This document shows positions 1 to 8,111 of a stretch of DNA of 64,000 nt, piece by piece. Below the pieces are notes generated by a model. That model was given only the letters and a program-made list of their open reading frames with translations, made no database searches and was not told the DNA's origin. Numbering within the stretch: the first letter of the stretch is position 1; each line of letters opens with the position of its first letter. The DNA comes from DASVNK01 sp964478815 (GTDB taxonomy: Bacteria; Verrucomicrobiota; Verrucomicrobiia; Limisphaerales; SXQI01). The stretch covers positions 1 to 64,000 of the forward strand of contig CAYZKY010000008.1 in assembly GCA_964478815.1 (NCBI GenBank). The letters are read 5' to 3'. The position numbers and the translations under genes are program-made.

Positions 1-44
1 TTGAGCGCGGCCATTTTTCTCAGCGTGAATTGACCCGTCCATAG

Positions 45-1686
45 CCAAACTCCAGGCCGCGCTCTCGCGAGCGCGGAAATCTATCGATAACTTTTTCTTT
101 TCCGGCCCGCGCGTCTGGTGCTTCAACGGGGCCGCGCTCTCGCGAGCGCGGAAATATGTCACGCTGAACGGCATCAACGTTGGGTATTACCGGCTTCAAC
201 GGGGCCGCGCTCTCGCGAGCGCGGAAATGACTTCGTGGCCACGGGCACTGGCGTGGTGGTGACGGTGCTTCAACGGGGCCGCGCTCTCGCGAGCGCGGAA
301 ATATGTTGGCGATGCGCGCCAGCGTTTCGCGGCACCGGGCTTCAACGGGGCCGCGCTCTCGCGAGCGCGGAAATCACGAGCGCCGTGCGCGTTCCCGGCC
401 CGCCCGGCGCGCTTCAACGGGGCCGCGCTCTCGCGAGCGCGGAAATCCCAGCCCGTGCCGTCGATCACCACGCCGCCGAACTGGCTTCAACGGGGCCGCG
501 CTCTCGCGAGCGCGGAAATTTATGTGCCCGACCTGGCGACGCCGGCGGTGGCGCTGCTTCAACGGGGCCGCGCTCTCGCGAGCGCGGAAATCCAGTTGTC
601 GAGGGTTTGGGCGGCGGAGGCAACACGCTGCTTCAACGGGGCCGCGCTCTCGCGAGCGCGGAAATCTGTAGCACGCTACACTTTATGACTGTGCTGGCCA
701 GGCTTCAACGGGGCCGCGCTCTCGCGAGCGCGGAAATGTCTTGCGTGCCCGTAATGTTAGCGAGGTCAATAGGGCTTCAACGGGGCCGCGCTCTCGCGAG
801 CGCGGAAATTCCACCATTCGGACGCGGGCGGGGCGGCAACGTCTGTGCTTCAACGGGGCCGCGCTCTCGCGAGCGCGGAAATCAATCGAGTGGTTCACCG
901 GAAGCCCGACGATCTACGCGCTTCAACGGGGCCGCGCTCTCGCGAGCGCGGAAATCTTCCTCGATGCTAATCAGCAAGTCCCGCAGCGCCACGCTTCAAC
1001 GGGGCCGCGCTCTCGCGAGCGCGGAAATGGTTTTGGGCTACACCGGGACAGGTAAAACTCGTTCCAGCTTCAACGGGGCCGCGCTCTCGCGAGCGCGGAA
1101 ATAGCGCCACCGGAGTGCCGGAAGTGGTGCTGGTTTTGTAGCTTCAACGGGGCCGCGCTCTCGCGAGCGCGGAAATGAGTGCAGTGGCGACCCGACATGC
1201 GAGGCCGCGCGGCTGCTTCAACGGGGCCGCGCTCTCGCGAGCGCGGAAATAGCGCACCTTCGAACAGGAGCAAATCCTTCTCGACGGCTTCAACGGGGCC
1301 GCGCTCTCGCGAGCGCGGAAATTACCGCCCGCGAGCGCGAGGACCTGGCGGCGCTGTGGGCTTCAACGGGGCCGCGCTCTCGCGAGCGCGGAAATGCACC
1401 ATGCCTTCTCGGGACATGGCTATCATTCGATCGCTTCAACGGGGCCGCGCTCTCGCGAGCGCGGAAATTGCCAGTCATCCGCGATGCTGCTGTCGAATAT
1501 TTGATCGCTTCAACGGGGCCGCGCTCTCGCGAGCGCGGAAATGGAGCGCGTGTGGGCACCAGCAATGAGTCCACCATCGCTTCAACGGGGCCGCGCTCTC
1601 GCGAGCGCGGAAATGAAGCCGGTGCGGAATCAGTGGACGGCGTTAAGGAAGCTTCAACGGGGCCGCGCTCTCGCGAGCGCGGAAAT
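45..1686 (-). CRISPR. Type I-G CRISPR array, 23 repeats and 22 spacers
   Basis: Twenty-two identical 36-nt repeats start at 120, 193, 267, 339, 411, 484, 556, 630, 702, 774, 847, 920, 993, 1067, 1141, 1215, 1287, 1360, 1433, 1507, 1579 and 1651. One more copy at 45-80 is degenerate in its first ten bases. Spacers are 36-39 nt and all different. On the minus strand the repeat starts with ATTTCCGCG, holds an 8-bp stem CCGCGCTC/GAGCGCGG closed by a GCGA loop, and ends in GTTGAAGC, which fits an 8-nt 5' handle. The degenerate copy marks the old end, so new spacers should enter at the right, beside the leader. Transcription is then leftward, in the same sense as the cas genes. Orientation is inferred; the repeats are seen directly. 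Confidence 0.98.
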
Positions 1687-1887
1687 TGCCCTTCTGTTAC
1701 TCATTGCGAGGCAACGACGCAATCCTGCAATTGCGAGCACCTGTGAATATTGGAAAGCCTCTCGGGCCACAGCGAGCAAACCTGGTGCGTTGTTCGTTTA
1801 TACGGAAGCACTTGCGTGCTGCGAGCAGCCACGGGGGATTTTGCGCCACCTCGCCGCTCGCACGTCAAGATTTCAAAGACCAGCCAA
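1687..1887 (-). promoter_or_regulatory. CRISPR leader between array and cas2
   Basis: This 201-bp stretch lies between the newest repeat and the stop codon of cas2 and has no plausible gene. It should carry the array promoter and the spacer-integration signals. A TATAAA-like -10 element can be read leftward near 1792-1799, without a convincing -35. The motif GCGAG recurs at about 1704-1710, 1731-1737, 1772-1778 and 1821-1827, and could be a leader-binding repeat. Function is inferred from position. Confidence 0.6.
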
Positions 1888-2178
1888 TCACACTACGTAG
1901 CAGGGTGCGTCCAGCTTTACGTACGGCAAGCCGAGTGCGGTGATCACTCGATCACCCCGGCCTTCCGCAGGCCCCAATCCGACGAAGATCACCTGGTCTT
2001 CGTCGTGGTTGATGATGCCGCGCAAAGCGGTTTCCAGTTCGATCTTCTCCGACGGATTCAAATCGCACTCGAAGACCGAGAATTGGAGATGGTCACCAAA
2101 ATTGCAGCAGGTCTTAAAGACCTTCCGCAGCCGCTTGTCGTTGGCCACATCGTAACAAACTAGATACGTCGTTCGCAT
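1888..2178 (-). CDS. cas2: CRISPR-associated endonuclease Cas2
   Basis: A 96-residue Cas2, the usual length. It opens with the beta1 strand TYLVCYDVANDKR, whose Asp is the conserved metal-site residue, followed by RKVFKTCCNFG and QFSVFECDL, the ferredoxin-like core. Cas2 dimerises and bridges two Cas1 dimers in the adaptation complex that inserts new spacers at the leader end. The gene is last in the leftward cas operon, four bases from the end of cas4-cas1, and its stop lies 201 bp from the array. Function follows from family and context; confidence is high. Confidence 0.96.
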   Translation of the reverse strand: MRTTYLVCYDVANDKRLRKVFKTCCNFGDHLQFSVFECDLNPSEKIELETALRGIINHDEDQVIFVGLGPAEGRGDRVITALGLPYVKLDAPCYVV

Positions 2179-2181
2179 CGT

Positions 2182-4338
2182 TCACCTCGTCAGGAGTGGA
2201 AAATATTGCGCGATTTCTCCCGTCAGGCTCTTAGCGAGCAACCGAGCCTGCAGTTCAAGCGCCCGCCGATAGCTGACCTTGTAGTCGAACAGCGGATGGG
2301 TGATCAGCGAACTCATCCGCTGTTCGTAGGTTTGGAAGAAGCGCTTGCGGCCCGGGGCGGAGAGGTTCACCGCCTGTCCGCCCTTCACAAAGTCTTTGTC
2401 GGTGATGACGCGGTTGTTGATGCAGCTCAAGACAGTGGATTCCGCGACGAGGGGTCTGAATTCTTCCATCAAGTCGAGCCCGAGGGCCGGTCGGCCGAAA
2501 CGCGGCTGATGATAAAAACCAACGTAAGGATCGAAGCCGACGGCGAGCGCGGCCAGCGTACAGTCCTTGGCGAGCATGCTGTAGGCGAGGGACAGCATGG
2601 CGTTGACCGGATCGGTCGGGGGGCGTCGGTTGCGATGTTGAAAATTGAAATTGAAGGTGCGCTGCAAGGTGTTCTCCACCGGCAGGGCCAGTCCGGGAAG
2701 GTCGTCCTCGACCTTCACCATGCCCCCGAAGTGCTGGAAATAGAGGCTGGCCGCCGCCCCTTCGAGGCCGAGCAATTGTTCGATGGAATGGGCTGCGAGC
2801 GCATCTTCGGCCGCACGCTTGAGTTTCGTGACGGCTGCATCGGGTGGTTCCAGGTGGTTGCGCATCAGGAGCGTGCGATGATTGCGAATCTTGCCATGCA
2901 CAAATTGCCGCGCCAGGGAAAGGCAGTTTTTCCCCTCTCGCGCCAGGCGGAATTGTTCCATCCGCAGGAAGACATTCTTGAGCGCGTGGCCCCGCGTGAT
3001 GCCGTAGAACCAACCACCCATGGAAAAGTAAGTGACCGGGATCTCCAGTTCGCACAGCGCCTGGATGGCCTGCGTGGAAATCTGGATGTTGCCGAACAGC
3101 GCGACGTGCGAGATATCGCGCATCCGCACTTCCTCTACTAGTTTTTCCTTGTCCTTGACCGTGAGGACTTCGTCCTTGCAGCCGACGCGGAGGCCCGGCG
3201 TGTTCAGGTAGAGCGGGCGTTTGTCGTCCCGGGCCGCGATCAATCGGCGCGGAGGCTCGGCGGTGGAGCTTGACGCAGAGTCGGCCGACCCTGGCGGCGG
3301 CTGGGGAAGGGCTTCGACGCGAGGTTCAGCTTGGCGCAGCATTCCCGTTTCGTCCGGCAAACACACCGGAGCGAGCGAACAGCGCACGCACTTCGGCGAA
3401 TGGATGAGAGGCGGGGGGATGGGGCCGATGGCGGTGCGGCGGGCTTCGGCGATTCGTTCGAGAATCCAGCTTTCAAGTTCGGGGGTGATCGGAAGCCGCA
3501 CGCGCTGTTTCGAGGCGCGATAGTAAATGACGCCTTCGTGGCAGGTGTAGCCGTTGTCGCGCAGGATGAGTGCCTGGAGTCCGAGTTGCATCTTGTCGGT
3601 GTCCCACAGTTCGTTGCCCTCGACGCCTTCGCGGGGCGCGCCGGCTTTGTAATCGACGGGACACACTTCGAGCGCGGCCAAGAGGTCGTCGCGCGCCGCA
3701 CGGGCTTCGATCAAGTCCATTTTGGCGGTGACGCCGAGCCGGTCGGAGCCCATCTGCACGGAGCGGGAATGGATGACTTCGGGTTCGACGGAGGCATCAG
3801 CAGCGGCGGCTTCGAGGGCAGGCGCAGCATCGGTGCCCGCAGGCTGGCCTTCCGCCGACGGGGTGCGCTTCGCCGCTTTGCCGGATTTCGCGGCGGGCAG
3901 GGCGCCCGAACCGGCATCGACGCGCTGATGAAGGGCCGCCCCTCGCAGCGTATCCGCGTTCTCGACAAAGATGCCTTCGACGAATTCGTAGTAAAACAGA
4001 CGTGGGCAGTAGACGAACTCGTTGAGCATCCGCGCGGGCAGGGGATCGGTGAAGACTGCCGCCGGGGCTTGAGCGGGCACAGAAGCGGGCGGCGAATCCG
4101 GCGGAGTGGCTGGATCGGCGGTGGGAAGAAACGGCGCGGCCGGAGAAGCTGGCGGCCCGGAAGGAAGGGCATGCTGGACGCGAAGCACAATTTTGACGGC
4201 GGGAACCGGGGCAGCCGTCTCGGCGCGGTTGACCGCCCGGGATCTGGATTCCAGGCCTTGCCGCTCGCCCTCGCCCAGACGACTGCCAGTCGAGCGTTCG
4301 TCCGCTCTGGAAACTTCGGATAACGTTTCGTCGTTCAT
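2182..4338 (-). CDS. cas4-cas1: Cas4-Cas1 fusion, spacer acquisition
   Basis: A 718-residue fusion typical of type I-G. The Cas4 half (about 100-330) has Cys111 in the CPRLFYYE motif, His137, Asp208, the VDYKAG motif near 228-233 and the C-terminal cysteines 317, 320 and 326. Together these are a RecB-like nuclease with an Fe-S cluster that trims prespacers and checks the PAM. The Cas1 integrase half starts near 373 and includes EGAAASLYF, His610 in FYHQPRFGR and the DLMEEF acidic site. Two parts are unusual: a Pro/Ala-rich N-terminal tail of about 95 residues and a low-complexity insert at about 142-188, both apparently disordered. They make the protein longer than I expect for this family. 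The start is the first ATG after DUF6429, with a 19-nt gap. Confidence 0.95.
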   Translation of the reverse strand: MNDETLSEVSRADERSTGSRLGEGERQGLESRSRAVNRAETAAPVPAVKIVLRVQHALPSGPPASPAAPFLPTADPATPPDSPPASVPAQAPAAVFTDPLPARMLNEFVYCPRLFYYEFVEGIFVENADTLRGAALHQRVDAGSGALPAAKSGKAAKRTPSAEGQPAGTDAAPALEAAAADASVEPEVIHSRSVQMGSDRLGVTAKMDLIEARAARDDLLAALEVCPVDYKAGAPREGVEGNELWDTDKMQLGLQALILRDNGYTCHEGVIYYRASKQRVRLPITPELESWILERIAEARRTAIGPIPPPLIHSPKCVRCSLAPVCLPDETGMLRQAEPRVEALPQPPPGSADSASSSTAEPPRRLIAARDDKRPLYLNTPGLRVGCKDEVLTVKDKEKLVEEVRMRDISHVALFGNIQISTQAIQALCELEIPVTYFSMGGWFYGITRGHALKNVFLRMEQFRLAREGKNCLSLARQFVHGKIRNHRTLLMRNHLEPPDAAVTKLKRAAEDALAAHSIEQLLGLEGAAASLYFQHFGGMVKVEDDLPGLALPVENTLQRTFNFNFQHRNRRPPTDPVNAMLSLAYSMLAKDCTLAALAVGFDPYVGFYHQPRFGRPALGLDLMEEFRPLVAESTVLSCINNRVITDKDFVKGGQAVNLSAPGRKRFFQTYEQRMSSLITHPLFDYKVSYRRALELQARLLAKSLTGEIAQYFPLLTR

Positions 4339-4357
4339 AAATCGCGGGCGTGGCGGA

Positions 4358-4603
4358 TCAATCGCAGAACAGTCGCTCGAACAGCGCCTCGGCGCGGCGA
4401 CGGCCCTCGTCCGTCAAGACAATGGATTTGGCGTTGTTCTTCGGATCGGCAATCAGCCCTTTCCGATGCAGCCGTTCAAGCGCGTCCCAATCATGCCCCT
4501 TCCACGCGCGCGTGACCGCCAGCTCGCCCCGGCCCTCCGTAGCGCTCGTCAACTGCAACAACGCCAGCACGGCGTCGTCGATCTTGTCCAGGTTCGGGGT
4601 CAT
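4358..4603 (-). CDS. DUF6429 small winged-helix-like protein inside the cas operon
   Basis: An 81-residue protein starting at the ATG in MTPNLDKIDDAV. It matches the DUF6429 pattern: KIDDAVLALLQL, then W..HDWDALERLH.KGLI, AKSIVLTDEG and a final AEALFERLF. The helix-helix-LTDEG-helix order resembles MarR-type winged helices, so DNA binding is plausible but unproven. It sits in the operon, 28 nt after csb2 and 19 nt before cas4-cas1, and must be co-transcribed with them. A longer reading from 4687 overlaps the end of csb2 and is less likely. I know no assigned CRISPR role for this family. It could be a regulator of the operon, an adaptation accessory or a passenger. Confidence 0.82.
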   Translation of the reverse strand: MTPNLDKIDDAVLALLQLTSATEGRGELAVTRAWKGHDWDALERLHRKGLIADPKNNAKSIVLTDEGRRRAEALFERLFCD

Positions 4604-4631
4604 GGGGGAGGACTTATCGAAGTTGGCTGAT

Positions 4632-6242
4632 TCAATGAAGTTCGCCAGCACCCGCAAAGAGGCCGAGGCCGGAGAACCTTCCTCCACCCAGGCAAATTGG
4701 ACCGGGCAGGCTCAGTTTGGCACCTTCGGGCGAATGCCAGGTGATTCGCACATGCAGGCGGCGATAGCGTCGATGTTGCTCGGGCACGGTGTATTGCGAG
4801 GCGAGTGGCGTGCCCGGCCAAAAACCGGAGGCACGCCAATCCAGAGTGGCGTGTTGAGCCAGAACTTCGGAGAAGCCCGCCTGCCGGATCGCTTTTCGCA
4901 GAAGCAATTCGATTCGCTGATCCAATTTGCGGAGGAGTTCCGCTTTTCCCTCGGCGGTGAGCGGCGGAGACTCATTGGCATTGAGTCGTTGCCGTAGTTT
5001 TCGCGGGTCGTCGTAGCCAGGAAGGATGACGGGTGTGACGGTGGCCCAGGTCGCAGACTTCTCCAGATACGGGCGGATCGCGCCGTCGTTCTCGCCGTGG
5101 CGGAAAATGAGCGCGGCGGTCTCCTGCGTTTTTTCATCGGTAAGTTCCTGACCGTCGAGGCGCTGTGTGAACCAGCGAAACTCTTGTGGCGCGAGACTGT
5201 CGCGCGCCGTCACGAGAACGCGGCGGATGCTGCCAACGACGCGTTGCTGTCCTTCGCGCACTTCGATGCTGGGCAGCGGCAGAAAGGCCATGCGCGCGCC
5301 CTCGACGGGCTGGTGCTCTGCGCCGGGAGTCTCGGCATGGCCAAGAATCATGCGGCGCGCGGCCTCGTCGCTCCATCCGATGCTACGCGCAATCTCTGGG
5401 TGGCTCGCGGCGTGCCGGAACATCCCGGCGACATGCAGGCCGCGCCGCGCCGCATCGAACGCGCGAAAGCCGCTGTCGTCGGGCTTCCTCAAAACAAACA
5501 CCGCGTGCGGAAACCTCGGTACCTCCGAGCCGGAACGATAGTCTGTGATGCCGAAAACGGTCATCGGCGGGACAGGAGCAAATCCGCCATCGCTGGTAAC
5601 GCGATTCAGGAAAGCGTGATGGCGGCGGTTGAGGTCGTCCAGCGTGCCGGTTTTTGGAGTGCGGAGGGAGGTGCCAGTTCCGTCTGTCACTGGCTGCCAG
5701 CGTTCGCCGGGCAGCTTCGCTGTGTCGGTTTCATCGAGAACCGAGGCGTCAGCGACGACCAAATCCACACCCCAGCCAACGTGCGTGATCGAACGGACGG
5801 CGGCGAAAAGGACTTCGCGGTTTTCCCCAAAACCACTGGGCGCATCCGCGAGGTTCCACACGTAATGCACGGCCGTTTCATCGGGGATGGTCAGCGGGCG
5901 CACGGCCTTTTCGGTGCGATAATCCGCAATGCTTCCCTCGCCGCCGCGTGACCAGGATTTGCCGACGAGATCGCCGACGTTGTCGGGAACGTAGAGACGG
6001 TAGCCCTGTGTCTTACGCGCAAGTGGCGCCGCGATGACAGGCGGCGGCAGTTGCTCAAACCAACGGAGCGCGGCGTCCGCGTGCTGCAACCGTCCGCGCT
6101 CGTTCCAGCGTGCGGCGGAAGCGGCGACGATGGCCTGATACAGCCGCAACGGCGAGGGAGGCCATTCAGGTTCGCCTTGATCGGCGCGTCCATGAAACGC
6201 CCCGCCGAGAAAGCGGACGCTGATGCACAGGTAGTCCGGCAT
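4632..6242 (-). CDS. csb2: Csb2, Cas5-Cas6 fusion of type I-G
   Basis: A 536-residue protein of the GSU0054 family. It starts at MPDYLCISVRFLGGAF, a beta strand typical of a RAMP fold; the open frame reaches further upstream into csb1, but that part is Arg/Lys-rich and unconvincing. The N-terminal half is Cas5-like and the C-terminal half Cas6-like. The tail carries the RAMP glycine-rich loop LGGGRFSGLGLF. In type I-G one polypeptide both processes pre-crRNA and caps the 5' handle of the effector complex. The catalytic residues cannot be assigned from sequence alone. The gene lies 13 nt after csb1, in the same leftward operon. Confidence 0.93.
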   Translation of the reverse strand: MPDYLCISVRFLGGAFHGRADQGEPEWPPSPLRLYQAIVAASAARWNERGRLQHADAALRWFEQLPPPVIAAPLARKTQGYRLYVPDNVGDLVGKSWSRGGEGSIADYRTEKAVRPLTIPDETAVHYVWNLADAPSGFGENREVLFAAVRSITHVGWGVDLVVADASVLDETDTAKLPGERWQPVTDGTGTSLRTPKTGTLDDLNRRHHAFLNRVTSDGGFAPVPPMTVFGITDYRSGSEVPRFPHAVFVLRKPDDSGFRAFDAARRGLHVAGMFRHAASHPEIARSIGWSDEAARRMILGHAETPGAEHQPVEGARMAFLPLPSIEVREGQQRVVGSIRRVLVTARDSLAPQEFRWFTQRLDGQELTDEKTQETAALIFRHGENDGAIRPYLEKSATWATVTPVILPGYDDPRKLRQRLNANESPPLTAEGKAELLRKLDQRIELLLRKAIRQAGFSEVLAQHATLDWRASGFWPGTPLASQYTVPEQHRRYRRLHVRITWHSPEGAKLSLPGPICLGGGRFSGLGLFAGAGELH

Positions 6243-6255
6243 AGGTGATGTCCGA

Positions 6256-7323
6256 TTACTTGGCCTTCTTGCTTTTGCCAGCGGCTTTACCTTCTTTGCC
6301 TTGAAGGTCCTTCTTGGCGCGTTCGGGATCGAAGTGTTCCTCCCGGTTTGCGCCAACGCCGAACGCCTTGGCTGCAACCTTCGCATATTCGAGAGCCGCT
6401 TCGTGCGTGACTGTGCAGGGCTTGCGCTCGCCGGTTGGATAAACTTCTTCTGTTTTTCTCGGCTTGTCCGGATCGGCAACGAGAATAGTTCCTTGGCGAA
6501 GGTAACCAGACGGGAGGCGTGTGAAAGCCACGAGCGCCAGCCCGAGGATGTAGCGGCGCAGGGCCAGCGATGCCTCCGATTCCGAGCCCGCCGAAATTAA
6601 GTTGAGCGCGGCGAGCGCAAGCGTTGCATCGCGCCGGATTCCTCCCTTGGCGATGACCCCGCCGTGCGACGCGGTGGCAGGAACATGCATAAACCCGCGT
6701 TCGGAATAGCCATCCTTGGCCGTCTTGTCGGCAGGTTCATCCAGCAGACCACCGCCCACGTAATCCGTGGCGGGGACGAACTGAGCAGAGCGAGTTAGCT
6801 TCCGCACATTGAAGGCGCGAATCGTCGACGCGATGAGCCGAGGCATTTTGGCCTGCGTGTCGCGTGAATCCCAAACGCCGAAAACGAGCGACGTCGGCGC
6901 CATTTTTGCCAACGCGGTGGCGTCACCATCGAGAAGTTTTTTGAAAGCATCTTGGAAATCCTGCTGAAGCGCAGAACAGCGGACGATGGCATCGCCGGCA
7001 CGGTGACCGGCTTGAAGGAGGCTCACGGATTTCACGCCTGCCTTTATTACGACCTGCGGAACGAGTGTCGCGTAATTCGGTTCGGCGAACATTGGTTCGA
7101 TGCGATTCGCCTGCGAGCCGAGGCTGTCAATCAGCGCGATATTTTCCCCATTGAGATCACCATCAATGTTGTAGCCGCCTGGAAATCCATCGCCCGAGGC
7201 AAAGGTGGGTGGAAACAGAACGCCGTCCGGTCCTTCCACCGGGACGAGGTATTCACGGATAACAAGCGCGGCCGGGCCGCTGTCGGTGAGGTAATGGTCA
7301 AATTGCGTGAGTTTGTTGTTCAT
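6256..7323 (-). CDS. csb1: Csb1, Cas7 backbone subunit of type I-G
   Basis: A 355-residue member of the GSU0053 (Csb1/Cas7u) family. Recognisable stretches are YLVPVEGPDG, FPGGYNIDGD, DSLGSQANRIEPMF and SRDTQAKMPRLIASTIRA. This subunit should polymerise along the crRNA spacer to form the backbone of the Cascade-like complex. The last 30 residues are Lys/Gly-rich and probably flexible. The ATG overlaps the stop of csb3 by four bases, indicating translational coupling, and csb2 follows after 13 nt. The family call is firm. Confidence 0.94.
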   Translation of the reverse strand: MNNKLTQFDHYLTDSGPAALVIREYLVPVEGPDGVLFPPTFASGDGFPGGYNIDGDLNGENIALIDSLGSQANRIEPMFAEPNYATLVPQVVIKAGVKSVSLLQAGHRAGDAIVRCSALQQDFQDAFKKLLDGDATALAKMAPTSLVFGVWDSRDTQAKMPRLIASTIRAFNVRKLTRSAQFVPATDYVGGGLLDEPADKTAKDGYSERGFMHVPATASHGGVIAKGGIRRDATLALAALNLISAGSESEASLALRRYILGLALVAFTRLPSGYLRQGTILVADPDKPRKTEEVYPTGERKPCTVTHEAALEYAKVAAKAFGVGANREEHFDPERAKKDLQGKEGKAAGKSKKAK

Positions 7324-8111
7324 GGCTGTAATGTCGTTATTGGTTTTGCGGTGATGAAAGCCTTGTGTTTACGCTGACCCGTGCGAAACCAGCTTTCGAA
7401 ACGGTAGCCGCGCGCTCCCGCGTCAGACAGCAGCCCCGCGGCCGCAACGGGTGTAAGCACGGGAGGCAACGGGAGCGACCAGGTGTGGTAGTCAAAGAGG
7501 CGCGGTTTGCCTGCGGAAACCGGGCGTGCGCGCTGTAATCCGACGAGGCATAGGAGTTCTACGGCAGGCGAAGCGATGGTTGTCATGCCAAGGTCGTTCG
7601 GTGCAAAGCCAACGTCGCGCGAGTGGGCGTTGGGACCACGCCGGGCGTCGAAATAGAACGGCTCAACCTTCTTCTCCAAATCTTCGGGGTCGAACGCCAC
7701 CATGCCGATGTTGAGAATTTCGGCGGTGGCAAATTCCGGCGCGCGCATCGCATGCTGCATCGCACGAGCGATGCGGAAGCTCTCCATAGTTCCCGCCCAA
7801 ACTTTGAGGTCGGACGAGCTTTTGTCCCCGCTTTTCCACCAGTCGAGGCGAAGATTAAATGGCGCGGAGATCTGGATGGGCGAAGCGGTCGTGTCGTCGG
7901 TGTCGAGTTGCTTCAATTCGGCGACAACGATGGCCGCCATAAGCATTTTGATTTCCGGCCCTTCGGAAATCATGAACAAATTGTTTTCAAACCAGCCCAA
8001 CGCGCTGGGATTGAGCCGCTCGGCCAATTCCAAAAGACCGCAGCAGGCGAAGAACTGGCCGGGGTTTGTGACATCCACGGGGATGCGGATCGTGTGGGCG
8101 GGTTCACTCAT
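7320..8111 (-). CDS. csb3: Csb3, type I-G effector subunit (GSU0052 family)
   Basis: A 263-residue protein beginning MSEPAHTIRIPVDVTNPGQ. This start is preferred over a longer reading from 8198 because its ATG overlaps the cas3 stop by four bases. The N-terminus with PGQFFACCGLLELAERL is the hallmark of the GSU0052/Csb3 family, which replaces a conventional large Cas8 subunit in Geobacter-type I-G loci. Its likely role is PAM recognition or complex assembly in the effector; this is an inference from family placement. No Csx17 gene, the large subunit of other I-G loci, is present in the window. csb1 overlaps its stop by four bases. Confidence 0.9.
   Translation of the reverse strand: MSEPAHTIRIPVDVTNPGQFFACCGLLELAERLNPSALGWFENNLFMISEGPEIKMLMAAIVVAELKQLDTDDTTASPIQISAPFNLRLDWWKSGDKSSSDLKVWAGTMESFRIARAMQHAMRAPEFATAEILNIGMVAFDPEDLEKKVEPFYFDARRGPNAHSRDVGFAPNDLGMTTIASPAVELLCLVGLQRARPVSAGKPRLFDYHTWSLPLPPVLTPVAAAGLLSDAGARGYRFESWFRTGQRKHKAFITAKPITTLQP

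Noticed and set aside
118..1746. Several long open frames across the CRISPR array, on both strands, with a repeated LQRGRALASAEI or ASTGPRSRERGN peptide
   Set aside because: They are translations of the 36-nt repeat, whose length is a multiple of three; spacers keep the frames open by chance.
2206..4323. Long plus-strand frames opposite cas4-cas1
   Set aside because: GC-rich antisense frames with no family resemblance; the minus strand has clear Cas4 and Cas1 motifs.
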